Shown in pieces: positions 22,473 to 34,500 of a stretch of 64,000 nucleotides of DNA. A program made the translations under genes and the position numbers. This DNA comes from Telopea speciosissima (taxonomy: Eukaryota; Streptophyta; Magnoliopsida; Proteales; Proteaceae), in contig NC_057926.1 of assembly GCF_018873765.1 (NCBI RefSeq), positions 54,573,378-54,637,377 on the forward strand, read 5' to 3'. Under the pieces are notes generated by a model. It saw nothing but the letters and a program-made list of their open reading frames with translations, had not been told where the DNA came from and did not search any database. How positions within the stretch are numbered: position 1 is the first letter of the stretch; each line of letters starts with the position of its first letter.

Positions 22473-23066
22473 ATGTCTTCCGAAGAAGGGGTTTCTACAT
22501 TTGAGGTGGAGTTTGAGATCAAGTGCTCAGCAGAGAAATTCTTCGACATTTACGCAGACCATGTAACCATGTTACCACAGGTCCTCCCTCACATGTTTAG
22601 AAGCACCACAGTTGTTAAAGGGGATGGCAAGAGTGTGGGTTCTGTAGTGGACTGGGAATATTTTTTAGGTAACTATTAACATTCTTCCCTTCTGAATTAA
22701 TTGCTTCCAAACAGAGACCCTTTATTTATGTATATATTTTACTAATTAAACCTAACTTTGGGTTAACTCTTGTTGATCACAGAGCCACCTAGCTTTGAGA
22801 CTGCAAGGCAAACGATTGAAGCAATAGATGAAGAAAAAATGGTACTCACCAAAAGATTCTACGGTGGTGATCTGGGGAAAAAGTTTGATCTTTACAGAGC
22901 CACACTGACGGCTTTTAAGAAAGATGGAAAGAACTATGTGAAGTGGTGTCTTGATATCAAGAAGACGCATGGAGAAATTCCTGAGCCACATGATTATATG
23001 GATTTTATTGAGAAGTTCACCAAAGAGTTCGACTCTAGCCTTGCCACTGGAAATGTTTCTGCATAG
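22473..23066 (+). CDS. MLP-D: major latex protein-like, Bet v 1 family
   Basis: Exons 22473-22668 and 22783-23066 join in phase 1 to give 159 residues identical to MLP-A. The glycine-rich loop lies at residues 49-61 and the C-terminal helix at about 136-152. Upstream DNA is E-type. Downstream DNA is the same F spacer as in the A unit. The pseudogene psiC lies 0.6 kb upstream on the same strand. As an MLP it is expected to be a soluble cavity-bearing ligand binder. Ligand and tissue cannot be inferred here. Confidence 0.95.
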
Positions 23067-23392
23067 ACAGAAAGCAGAAGTAACCTAGCTAGCTAGCTAG
23101 CTAGAGAATGTGTGTGGCAGTGTGGCACTACCTAGGTTGCATCTAAATAAAAGATAAAGATTTCTCTACTTCCATGAACTTGAAGACCATATCTTACTGC
23201 TTAGCTGAGTTGGTGAAAGGGGCTAGATATGATATGTTGATATGTCCCAATCTTCTGTATGATACTATGGTGTGTGTAATACTAGAAACGATGGTCTATG
23301 CAGCTATAATAAATAAAAAACATTGTATTTGTATCTTCCAAGTCTTAGTTTTAAGTTACCATTAAAAAAAAATAAAAGTGTCTTAGCTTTAA

Positions 23393-23941
23393 GGATTTTT
23401 ATCCTCTCAATTTCTAATATTGTTGGAAAAAACAAACTCTGTCTGAGAATGTAACATACACCAGCACTCCTATGAGTCTACCTCCATCCTCCCACATATG
23501 AAAAGATGTCTTTACCTCTTATTTTGAGGAGGGAGAGATGGACACATGAGAGTGTTGACATAAACCACACTCTCAGGCAATAACTCGATCAGACGTTAGC
23601 TCATATAACGTACCACTTTTCTGGGCTCAGATCTCTCACAAGCCCGCTGTTGAACGAATTGTACTAATAGTTTCCAACCTCCCCCAATAAATTGTAGGAT
23701 TAATTTGCAATTTATTTCCAACCTCACAATCCAACCAAACCCGTCACTATCTCACCTTTTTTCACCACCGATTTTTATTTTGTTGGTAAAACTTCACCAC
23801 CGATTTTCACTTATTCCTTTCTCCCTCGCGGTGTTTCTTGTCTCTCAAACTTGATCTCTCCATAACTTCTCTAGTCAAAATCAGGATCACTCCCACCCAC
23901 ATGTCAACATTTTAAGGGAGAAATTGAGAGGATAAAAATCC
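23393..23941. mobile_element. Mutator-like MITE, D copy (549 bp)
   Basis: Same element, site and 9-bp flanks (TAGCTTTAA 23384-23392, TAGCTGTAA 23942-23950) as the A copy. It is longer mainly because of a roughly 33-bp local insertion/duplication near 23765-23800 (ttcaccaccgatt repeated). Confidence 0.85.
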
Positions 23942-23950
23942 TAGCTGTAA

Positions 23951-26715
23951 ATGATAGAATTACCATTTGAGTGATCTTCCTTCTAATTAAAATACGATAT
24001 CTTATAAATATCTGTCAAAATGGTATATAGGATGAAACCCGAAACCCAAATTTTATGGACATATAAATCTCAAGATTCGCTACTCACATGTAAAACAACA
24101 AATTTGAGAGGATCTCCATGCATTAGACAATTCCTATATGATTTCCATAATTAATGGTTACCGGTAATGATACAAAAGTTGATAATACCCTCATAATTTT
24201 ATTAATTTTCTTTTGGATAGACATAATTTTATAAATTTAAGGCACGCAATTTGAGGATCCTATAGTCATTATGACTATTCGATTTGTGCAACTACCAATT
24301 TTTTACACAAAAATCAAGGACACCATTTTGCAAGCGGCCAAGAAAACAAGCCGCTATGGTGTAGCCCACGGTTTACCCAAAAAAAAAAACAAAAATGTAA
24401 CCCACACTTTTCTGAGTTCAGATCTGCCATCCACATGGGCATGTGACGGTTGGGGACAGATCTGAATCTTCCATAGGGTGTGGAACCCGTCTCTAGGGTT
24501 GGGACGAACCCGTCCCCATGTGGGTAGGTGATCCGGATTCCATTTTTCTTTCTTTATTCCCTCTATGCACCTACAACTTTACTCATATACTTATTGATGA
24601 CAGTCCCATATAGTGATGCATCGCCCTTCATGGTGTAATAGTCCAACAGGTCCTCAAGAACATCAACACTATTGTGAAGACCTGCAAGCTGTTAGAAAAA
24701 CAATGTCCAGAAATAGGGATTTTTGTAGAAAAACGAAGATAAAGAGAAAATCACACAAACACACAAAACATATGCCGATATACATATCATTTCAAAGGCG
24801 AAACGACCATTCTATCGTGTTTTGAAGGCGAAATGACCGCCGAAGAATCGCCACAGCATTTTTTGACTGAGATCAGGCTTCACCAATAACACAAGCTTCG
24901 ACCCTCCTTCCCTTTGTGACTCGTACAACACTTTTGAGGCTGGCTCTTGAGCTAGTTTGTGCCATTTATGCTATGGTGCTCTACTTGCCGGTCACGAGCT
25001 CGACCACATGTTTACTTTTCCCATTTGATCCTTGTACATCGTTGGTTCCTCAAATCTTCATGTTCCATTTGTGGAGATCTATCGAAGTTTTGATACCACT
25101 ATTGAGATGAATGTACAAATAATTAAAAAAAAAATCAAGCAAACAATCAGGCATAAATGTGAGAAACTTAACGTGGTTCTACACGACTTCCTACATTCAC
25201 ATTCGAGAACCAGGTAATTTTTTAGTAGCTAAAAAATCTCTACACCACTTGCCACCTCCTTGTGTAATCTCATTCTTACACCTAGGGTTCCCCCCCCCCC
25301 CCCCCGATAAAGATAATATATAAGCACCCTAGAAATTAATTCTCACACAATTACAATTTTAATCTTGTATATATATAAACCAAAAAAAAATGATCCAATT
25401 AAATATATACAAAGTCCAACAATAACTGTGTGGGTTCTGCAGAATACATGCATGACACACAACCCAACAAAAAAGGGTAGGATATTGGGGGCAAATCTTT
25501 AAATGAATACTCAATATATATGAGTCATAGAGCTTATCTTATACTAATATGCAGAATTTATTAACATTGAATGGAGGAGAAGGAAATCTTTTTGAAATTG
25601 CAAAGAAAAAAAATCTACAAAAAATTATAAGGAAATGAATTTTTCATTTTTTGACAGCCAAATGGATTTACAATATATTTCTAGACAACCAAATGTGGCA
25701 ATAAAGGAAAAAAAATAATCTAGCACGACAATTAATTATTTTCCGGAGAAATTAAAGAATTTAATATAATAATAAGACTAATTGTTGTGGTAGAATTGGA
25801 GGCATATCAATATATAGAAGGGTTGTGATCTTATTACTACCACATACTGGTGGCAATCCCCTATATTAAATCGTAAATTAATATACATATCCACTCCACA
25901 TCTTGGCTAGTTAAAATCCCTCACCATCATTCTCAGGCAAAACTTTAAGGAATGAAGAATTGGATCATTATGGTACCCCAACCCACCTTCACCACACAGA
26001 AAAAAAGGAATTTTTTTTTATTATTAAATATTGTAAAACTTTTCATAACTCAATAAATTAATGTATGCCTATCTACACAGGTAAATGGGAAGGTGGGAAC
26101 CCCTTTGTACTCTTTAAACTTTCCATTTACTAGGCAGGTAAGAACTCTTTACAAGGAGGGTCCTGTCCTTGACCCATGATGATGGGATATGTAAATGGAT
26201 AACCATAACCTGTCTTCAAACTAATCTTCTATTTCTAGATTTGTTTTTTTTATGTATGTTCCAAGGACATTAATAATATTGCCAACTCTTTGACAAGAGG
26301 CCCTATCTTTAGCATGTAAGACAAATTGGTCTATTTTCAATTGATGGATACAGGAACAATGTTGTCAGATATCCATGCGCCCCACACACTCTCATGATCA
26401 ATAGTATTTTTCTTAACAAAAAAAATTGATCTTATACCAATGCTAAGAATTTTTTAACCCCAAATAATGGAAGATAATGAAATTCATTAAAATTGCATTA
26501 AAATAAAATTATAAAAAAAGGAAGTGCTTAAAAGGACCCACATTTTTCATTTTTGGACAACTAACCCAATTTTTTTTTATTATTTCATTGGAAAATATAT
26601 TTCTAGACAGCTAATAGGACATCGAAGGAAAAGAAGTTTAATGTAACAAATAATTGTGGCGACAAAATTAGTTGCCTATTGGGATTAAGCTTGTCTTGAA
26701 ATACAACATAAAAGT
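23951..26715. repeat. MLP 3' spacer F, D copy
   Basis: Nearly identical to 4450-7276. It contains the small MITE at 24414-24540 and a C run near 25290. It lacks the two solo LTRs and the L1 fragment of the B spacer and so records their empty sites. It runs on without a break into the psiC' promoter. No gene. Confidence 0.8.
24414..24540. mobile_element. Small Mutator-like MITE, D copy (127 bp)
   Basis: Ends GAGTTCAGATC and GATCCGGATTC. Flanks cacttttct (24405-24413) and catttttct (24541-24549) form a 9-bp duplication with one change. Same insertion as 4979-5112. Confidence 0.7.
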
Positions 26716-27119
26716 TTTTGAATAGCACATTGGCCTATAGGGATTGTCAGGTCATACACGAAAGGGTATGCCATTATATATAGATTGAAAAATGTTTGAA
26801 TTTGAGATTGAAATTTGATATGTTGCTAATATAGACCATTTCTTAGATATCCAACGATGAGCTTGTCACATCACTCTTCCTTTTGGTTTTTTTCTTACCA
26901 CATTGTCACATAACTCTTCCATGAAATGAAAAGAGAGTCACGGTTACAATGCATTTGTCACCAAATGTGGTGACAACAAGATTTCCCCACAGTACATCTC
27001 ATATCTCCCTTGTAATCGTGTATAAATAACCTAACCTGCTCTCCTCCATCCCAACATCCTCCTTCCTCAGTTGTGTTTATTCTTTTTTTGTTTGCTTCAG
27101 TATCTTTGTGTGTGTATGC
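26716..27119 (+). promoter_or_regulatory. Promoter remnant of psiC'
   Basis: Copy of 20461-20840 with TATAAATAA at 27021-27029. It is separated from the downstream start codon by the LTR-like insertion at 27120. Confidence 0.6.
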
Positions 27120-27746
27120 TGTTGGAAAAAACTCTGATTGAAGAAGGAATCTTCAAACTGCTTTGAACGCGATCTCGCTATCTTAAAGGAGATATTCGCC
27201 CCACACAACCAAATCACCTTCTAGAATCAACAAAGCAATAAAAATTAAAACACAGAACTCCTTTTAGAGATACTGAATTGTAAGAGAGAGAGAGAGATAT
27301 TTTGTTTGAACACAGTACTTCTATAGAAGTGGAGCACCTCTTCTAAATAGACATATCTATTCATTTTGTATTTAGACCATTAGATCGATTGTCATCCGAT
27401 CTAACGGTCCAAATAAAATCAGAGATGAACCTGTTCACAACAGTCACATCCTATCAAACGTGATCCACGGATCTGATCATTTCAAAAAATCAACGTACCA
27501 GATGATGCAAAGCAGCCACTAACGCCTCTACTGTCCACGCCACACGTGCGCGTACGCGTGTGCGGATGACTACCGTATATACACCGTAGAATGTCTCCCT
27601 TTTTCGATTTAATTCAAGAGATAAAGAAGATAATATAATAAATACCATTTATAACTCTTGTAGTTTTTCGATGTGGGACTAAAGTACATTGACCAAAATA
27701 ACAAAGTATTTATTTAATCTCTCATTTTATTACAATCTATCTAACA
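27120..27746. mobile_element. Solo-LTR-like insertion (627 bp) in the psiC' leader
   Basis: Equal-length copy of 20841-21467, offset by 6,279 bp. It was carried along in the tandem duplication, not inserted a second time. Confidence 0.6.
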
Positions 27747-27774
27747 TATATTATCATGTCATTGTAAAGAAAGC

Positions 27775-28116
27775 ATGTCTTCGACACACATCCTCCCTCT
27801 CACATGTTTAAGGCCACCTCAGTGGTTAAAGGGGATGGCAAGAGTGTGAGTTCTGTAATAGACTGGGAATACGCTTTAGGTAATTATAATATTCTTCAAT
27901 TCCCTTCTAAATTACATCCAAACAGACCCTTTAGTTATGTGTTTCACAATGGCTAACTTTTGAGTTCTTGTTGATAACAGAGCCACCTAACTTTGAGACT
28001 ACAAGGCAGACGATTGAAGCACTAGATGAAGAAAAAATGGTACTCACTAAAAGATTTTATGGTGGACATCTTGGAAAAAAAATTTGATCTTTTCAGGGCC
28101 ACACTGAAGGCTTTAA
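27775..28116 (+). pseudogene. psiC': broken MLP copy
   Basis: Same structure as psiC: start codon kept, most of exon 1 deleted, intron kept, exon 2 truncated after gaaggcttt. Unlike psiC it keeps CAG (Gln) at the position of the psiC TAG. That stop therefore arose after the duplication, or was corrected in this copy. It shares the frameshift near 28078. Confidence 0.9.
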
Positions 28117-28572
28117 CATAGGACACAGTTTTTCATTATTCTCAAACATCTTTTGATACATTGGATTTCTAATAAAATTTCTAGGGGTTGGCCCAGGTCC
28201 CAGTAAATATTCTGGTTTAAAAAAACAAAAAAAAGGCACCCCCTAAAAGTTGAGGTCTTGCACTGAATGGTCCCCGGGTAATATGTGCTCCAATTGATAT
28301 ATAGGATTCCAACGAAGGGAAGGCAGGAGTCCTTCAACCACATTACTCATTAAAGAATAGATGCCCAAAAGGGTGAAAGGGATTGCAATGGAGTGGAGTA
28401 AAAGGGACCACTCTAGTGGGCTAGTGGCCTCACTTAAGAGAGATGCAGTGATGGGGAATGAGAGCCATAGTTACAATGCATTTGTCACTAAGCATGGTGA
28501 CAACAAGAATTCCCATTTATTAGTTACCCATGTTCACCGCTTAGAGAATGATATACACAAAATATACATATA
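28117..28572. other. Spacer and distal promoter between psiC' and MLP-E
   Basis: Copy of 21837-22293. No conserved coding sequence. Confidence 0.55.
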
Positions 28573-28635
28573 CACGTGGCAAGGCAACATGAACATTCAC
28601 CCCCTCGCGTCAACAGGTGTCCCATGTATAAATAA
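28573..28635 (+). promoter_or_regulatory. MLP-E promoter core
   Basis: G-box CACGTG at 28573-28578 and TATA box TATAAATAA at 28627-28635, followed by the same GT-rich leader as in MLP-D. Confidence 0.7.
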
Positions 28636-28751
28636 CCTAACGTGCTCTCCTAGCGTCATCCCAATCTCCTCCGGCCTTCCTCAGCTGTGTGCTCTTCTTA
28701 TTTTGATTGGTTTGTTCCGGTCTCTTTGTGTGTGTTGTGTGTAAAGAAAGC

Positions 28752-29364
28752 ATGTCTTCCGAAGAAGGGGTTTCTACATTTGAGGTGGAGTTTGAGATCA
28801 AGTGCTCAGCAGAGAAATTCTTCGACATTTACGCAGATCATGTAACCATGTTACCACAGGTCCTCCCTCACATGTTTAGAAGCACCACTGTGGTTAAAGG
28901 GGATGGCAAGAGTGAGGGTTCTGTAGTGGATTGGGAATATTTTTTAGGTAAACTATAACAACATTCTTCCCTTCCCTTCCCTTCTGAATTATTAATTGCT
29001 TCCAAACAGAGACCCTTTATTTATTATGTATTTTACAAATTAAACCTAACTTTGGGTTAACTCTTGTACGTTGATCACAGAACCACCTAGCTTTGAGACT
29101 GCAAGGCAAACGATTGAAGCAATAGATGAAGAAAAAATGGTACTGGTCAAAAGATTCTACGGTGGTGGTCTAGGGAAAAAATTTGATCTTTACAGGGCCA
29201 CACTGACGGCTTTTAAGAAGGATGGAAAGAACTATGTGAAGTGGTGTCTTGATATCAAGAAGACGCATGGACAAATTCCTGACCCACATGACTACATGGA
29301 TTTTATTGAGAAGTTCACCAAAGAGTTCGACTCTAGCCTTTCCACTGGAAATATTTCTGCATAA
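28752..29364 (+). CDS. MLP-E: major latex protein-like, Bet v 1 family
   Basis: Exons 28752-28947 and 29081-29364 join in phase 1 to give 159 residues. It is the most diverged intact copy: V55E, T88V, D95G, E130Q, E133D, A153S and V157I relative to MLP-A and MLP-D. V55E puts an acid residue in the glycine-rich loop. The intron is slightly longer than in the other copies. Its 3' flank (G) lacks the Mutator-like element found beside A, B and D, so it keeps the older flank. The upstream region is a duplicate of that of MLP-D. Family role as for the other copies. Confidence 0.94.
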
Positions 29365-30348
29365 ACAGAAACCAGAAGTTCTTACCTATCTAGCTAGCTA
29401 GAGAATGTGTATACGTGGCACTAGCTGGCTAGGTTACATCTAAATAAATGATAACTACTTGGTATCTGTGAAGGTGTGGCGGCGCGCGCGTATGAGTATA
29501 AGTATGTTCGATCATAGATAGGGTTGCTGAGTTGGTGAAAGGGGCTAGTTATGATATCTCCTAATCTTCTTTGTGATACTATGGCGTGTGTAATACTTAG
29601 AAACAGTGCTCTATGCAGCTATATATAATAAATAAATAAAAACTGAGTATTTGTATTGTCTAAGTCTTAGCTTAATTAAATGATAGAATTATCATTTGGG
29701 TGATCTTGCTTCTAATTAAAATACGATATGGTAATCTAAATATCTACCAAAGTGGCATATAGGGGGATGAGACAAATTTGATGTTAGATATACTTCTTCC
29801 CACTCCTAGCTCTATACTAGAACCAAGAAAGCAAACATCCAAAGCAAATAGTGGATCCCCATGCATTAGGCAATGCTTTCTATTTATTAATGGTTACCTG
29901 TAATGCTACAAAAGTTGATAATATCCTCATAATTTTATAAATATTTTTTTTTGGTAGCCATAATTTTATAAATTTACGGCACTCAATTTGTGTATCCTAT
30001 AGTCTCATCAATCCTTATGAATCTGATCAACTTTAACCACCTTGGAACTCTAAGCTCCATGCATGAATAAGTCTTTCAGACCATGAGTTCCACATGAGTA
30101 CAAGTAATTTATTGAGAAGGTATTCGTAAATGGAAGATTCTTCCATCAACTCCATCAAATAAGGGGTGTAAGGGCTTTTATGTCATTTTAAATTGACATT
30201 TATATCAATCTGACTGCATTTAATGTAGCTATGGCCGTGCATGAAAACTTTTGTCTTATCTTATTATATAAAATTTGAGGATAAAGATTTTTAGAATAGC
30301 TGCCAATGTTGCCTAGATAAGCTTATCAAGGTGATCCAAATATTTGTC
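29365..30348. repeat. MLP-E 3' flank (spacer G)
   Basis: Non-coding. From 29499 on it is duplicated at 7277-8124. It carries the uninterrupted Mutator target site (tcttagcttaattaaatgatag near 29665). It ends with the LINE target site AAATATTTGTC (30338-30348). Confidence 0.75.
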
Positions 30349-33150
30349 AAGGTCATCCGAAAGGCTGCTTTTTCTATCGGTGCTTTTAAATCCCCTAGCA
30401 TGGATGGCTTTCAGGCTTGTTTTTACCACACCTTCTGGGACATTATTGAATCTGATGTTGCAAACTTTGTGACATCTTTTTTTTCCTCGGGGGGTGCTTC
30501 CCCCAGGATGCAACCATACCCTAATTTGTATGATCACTAAACATGATTTGGCAAGAACCGTGACTGATTTTAGGCCTATTAGCCTTTGCAATGTCTCTGA
30601 TAAGATTGTGGCTAAAATTTTGGCAAATAGGCTTTGGGCTTTTCTCCCCCTCTTTATTTCTCCTTTCCAGGCTGTTTTTATTCTTGGTAGACAAATTAAT
30701 GATACTATTGTGATTGCCCAGGAAATTTTCTGATTCCTGAATAAGAAAAAGAATGGTAAGACTGGGTTTGTGGCCATCAAGTTGGACATGGCCAAAGCCT
30801 ATGATTGGGTTGAGTGGAAAATGATTGAACAACTCTCTCAGTTCCTGGGTTTTCCTGACCATTGGATTTTTCTGATCAACTCCCTTATTAAAACTACCTC
30901 CTTTTCTGTTAAGATTAATGGAAGCCCGTTTGGTTATTTTTGCCTTTCTAGGGGACTTCGGCAAGGCTGTCTTTTGAGTCCATACCTTTTTCTCTTCACT
31001 ATGGAAATCCTTTCCCGTATTTTGCAAGCCAGCCGTGATGCGGGGCTTTTTAAGGGTATTAGAGTAGCATGGCAGGCTCCTGAAATTTCTCACCTGCTGT
31101 TTGCTGATGACACTTTTATTTTTTGTCGCAACACTGAGGAGGATGTCCTTTCTATTAAAGCTGCCCTTGAACTTTTTTCTAACTTAACTGGTCAAGAAAT
31201 CAATTTTTCAAAGAGTAAAATCCATTTTAGCAGAAATACAACCCTTGCAAGGAAAAAATCTATTTGTTCTATCCTAAGGGTTAGAGAGATGAACCATTCT
31301 TCCCGCTACTTGGGTACAAATCTTTTTCACTCACGCTCTAAGGTTAGGGACTTATCTTTCATCATTCAGCGAGTCCAAAATAAACTGACTACCTGGAAAG
31401 CATACTATCTCTCCTATGCTGGAAGAATAGTGCTGATACAATCTGTTCTTGCTTCAACTCCTTCTTTCCAGATGTCTTGCTTTCTGTTCCCAAAGAAATG
31501 TTGTGCTAAACTTGACTCTATTTATCTTAATTTCTAGAATAATGGGTTAACTACACAGAAACAGGCCCACCTTATTAGCTGGGATAAGATTTGTAGACCA
31601 ACCTCTCATGGTGGGCTTGGGCTTCCCAAGTCTTCCACTTACAATAAGGCCCTTCTTTTAAAACTTGGTTGGAGATTACTCACTGAAGAGAAGTCACTCT
31701 GGGCTCAGGTTTTAAAACAAAGATATTTCCCTCATAGATCTGTGTTTGACCCCGTAACTTTAAAGAAAAAGGGGTCCTGGGTTTGGAACAGCATGGCAGC
31801 TCTACTTCCCACTCTCAAAGGGATAGTTTGGAAGAAAATTGGGAATGGGATAAACACTTTCTGCTGGCATGACCCATGGGTGCCAACATTAACAAATCAT
31901 TGTATCCTCCCTACCCTCTTGGACAATTCGGTCCGCAAGGTAAGTGGACTTATTTTAAATTCTGCTTGGGATTTCCATTTACTTGCAAATATTTTTCCTC
32001 AATGTCTCACTTCTGAAATTTCAAGAGTGTGTATTTCAGACTCTGAGGATTAGTGGAAATGCTCCTTATCAAAAACTGGGACGTTCTCCACTCGACAGGC
32101 TGCCACTTACCTGCATACTAATTTACAAAATAGCCCGCTTCTTTCCAAATGGTGGCATTTTTTCTGGAAACTTAAAATTCATCCGAAATTTAAGATGTTT
32201 TTTTGGCGTGTCTTACATGCAGGTTTACCTGTCAAGGATACTATCTCACAATGGTTGCCGATCGAGCCTACATGTTTTCTCTGTGGTGCTCGTGATGAAA
32301 CCCAATGGCTTCTTTTTATATCTTGTGAATGGACTAAGCGTGTTTGGGCATCTGGGCCCCTCGGCCTGAGAATAGAGCACCTTAGCAGCCCCAATATTGC
32401 ACAGCTCTGTGCCTCCCTCTTCAATTTTAAAGCCCTAAATTTGCGTTCTGCTACTTGGTTTTTTTCTATATTTGTTTTAACTTGCTACTTTGTATGGGAT
32501 GTAAGAAACAAAGTATCTCGTGGTTTAGCCCCGGCTAATCCACAGTTGGTTTTATTAAATATTATTCGCTGGATGTCCTATTTAGATCTCTGCCCTCCCA
32601 CTTTAAATGCACTCACTAGTTCACGATCAGGGCACACAATGCACTCCAGTTTTCACGCATTTGCCTAACAAAGAAGTAAAATTCCCTGTTCTCTGCTGCG
32701 CAAGCCTTTCTGAACCATCACTGGGACTAATTGGGTGGGGGTATTGCTTTTTGTTAGATGGCCAGAGTGTTTTAACATCTGCAGGAATTTCGTGTTCATC
32801 CAACCCAAAGGAGGCTGAGTTGATAGGAATCTTGCAAGGGTGGAAACACGCTCTCAAGGAAGGGATCCATCTATAAGAGATTTGGATATCTAGTTTTAGT
32901 CTTAGTAAAATTTTGCAACCTGGACGAAAGCCATGTGTACCTTGGACACTAGTACCACTTTTTTTTGAACTAGCTGAACTCACCTCTAACTTCTCTTATG
33001 TACCTATCTCTCTCCAACACAACCAATGGACAGCAGCCCTTCGATTTCACATCTTGACATCAATTAGGACAAATACTCCCTCAAAACCTTTTTTGTATGA
33101 TGTACAAATGTTTCTCTTAATATAACTGACTTTTCTTCATTAAAAAAAAA
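30349..33150 (+). mobile_element. L1-type LINE, 5'-truncated, with poly(A) tail
   Basis: It begins inside the reverse transcriptase domain (KAAFSIGAFKSPSMDGF). It runs through FRPISLCNV and DMAKAYDWVEW, the FADD active site (31100-31111) and the zinc-knuckle region (FFWRVLHAGLPV...TCFLCGARDE, about 32195-32310), then RNase H-like sequence to about 32880-33120. The longest open stretch is 30770-31537 (255 residues). Breaks include a frameshift near 30490, a stop near 30731 and a stop replacing a Trp codon at about 31535. A poly(A) tract at 33142-33150 and the 9-11-bp target duplication (A)ATATTTGTC (30338-30348, 33151-33159) mark a target-primed insertion. Confidence 0.93.
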
Positions 33151-33159
33151 ATATTTGTC

Positions 33160-33537
33160 CAGTGGGAAATAAGATAGGGCCCAAAGTTTGTGGACATAAA
33201 AACCTTAAGGTTTTCTTATCACATGTAAAATCTCAGCCCAAATGAAAATTTTCAAGTGACAAATCTAAGGCTTGAAAAGTTTGGACTATGAGGGGAGAAT
33301 GCGTAGTAGTGGTCGGAGTATTGTAAGGTACTACTCTAACATCGACGATTGCTGACGACTGGTAATCAAATGTGTTAGTAATAAGATCATAGCTAGATTG
33401 TGGCCGTATTATGGGTCCGTCACATAGTTGTCAAGGCATCACCTAGGTGTCACTTAGGTGACCGCCTTGGCATCCAGGCAGGCGCCATGAAAACTAGTGT
33501 TGTCTTAGTTGTCTAAGCAGGTATTTTGGTTGCCTTG
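33160..33537. other. Spacer after the LINE
   Basis: Starts as MLP 3' flank (compare 4540-4640), then contains a short palindromic-rich stretch (33420-33530, caaggcatcacctaggtgtcac...) like a degraded MITE. No gene. Confidence 0.4.
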
Positions 33538-34290
33538 GTCGTTGATAAACCAAGTTAGTGCCAACCAATCAGGCTCTGCCATCTATCTCCACAAAGATCG
33601 AACCGACCTAATTAACCAAGGTGCAAACAATTAGTTAACAAACAAATCGAGCAACGAAGACGAATGGAGAAGCTTGGCTCATATGTCGGTTGCAATTTCA
33701 CTGACCCGATCTTCTCAGATACAGTCAGTAGACCCAAGCCATCCAGATCAACAACTAGCGATGAGTCAAGGGACACTTCGGTAAAAAGTGATAACTCAAG
33801 CTAAAGGAATAACTCAACCCTTAACTAGCCCAATTAAGGTCACACATTTTACATGACTTCCTACGACAGGTGTTCATGCTGGACGATGTCACCTATACGA
33901 ACAAGAGTCACGAATAATGGTCTATGGGCGATCAAAGTCCTATGCCGATCTGCTAACTCAGCCCTATAAATTGCCATTCATAACAGAGGTAAAGGGACTT
34001 CACACTTTCTCTACTTTGAGATTTATCTGTTGTGTGAGGTCTAATTTAGGCATTAAAGTTATTCCGCCGGTTCAGACCGGCACTCCTTAGCCACCTTTGC
34101 TCTTCTGTGCAGGACAACTAGGATCCAAGAGAGCTTGGTCAGATCTTGCTGTAACAGTCATCTTATTGGTATTGCTTTGCATCCAGGCCTCCTCCAATGC
34201 CTTGGTTCGTCTAAATGCCATGACAACTATGGTCTGCCCTTACATTGATAATGGATCAACCATTCTATTGGTATGTGTCCAATTCTTCCA
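33538..34290 (+). mobile_element. LTR-retroelement remnant (LTR and short internal stub)
   Basis: The stretch 33940-34157 has the layout of a plant LTR: tataaat, a leader, a CCGGTTCAGACCGG palindrome, and an end near ctgtaaca. It resembles the LTR at 18797 in arrangement. It is followed within about 10 bp by TTGGTATTGC, which resembles a tRNA-Met primer site, and about 120 bp of internal DNA. It is broken and old. Its left edge is uncertain. Confidence 0.4.
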
Positions 34291-34303
34291 CAATAAAAAT
34301 TAG

Positions 34304-34491
34304 AATTTTTCTCCTCTCAGGTTCCCTATCCAGTCAAGTTCGTAGGTTCCTCTCATAGGGAGGGCGAAAATGACAACCTCACCCCACCCGGGAAGTGTGT
34401 TTGGGCAGGGGGTGAGGTCGTCATTTCCGGTCCCCGATGAGAGGAACCTACGAACCTGACCGAACAAGGAACCTGAGAGGAGTTAAGTCCC
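34304..34491. mobile_element. Foldback MITE, Mutator-like (188 bp)
   Basis: The two halves are inverted repeats (ctcctctcaggttccc...gtaggttcctctca against its reverse complement), so the element folds into a long hairpin. Flanks AAAAATTAG (34295-34303) and AATAATTAG (34492-34500) are a 9-bp duplication with one change. Related elements: 36178-36353 and 45550-46098. Confidence 0.75.
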
Positions 34492-34500
34492 AATAATTAG

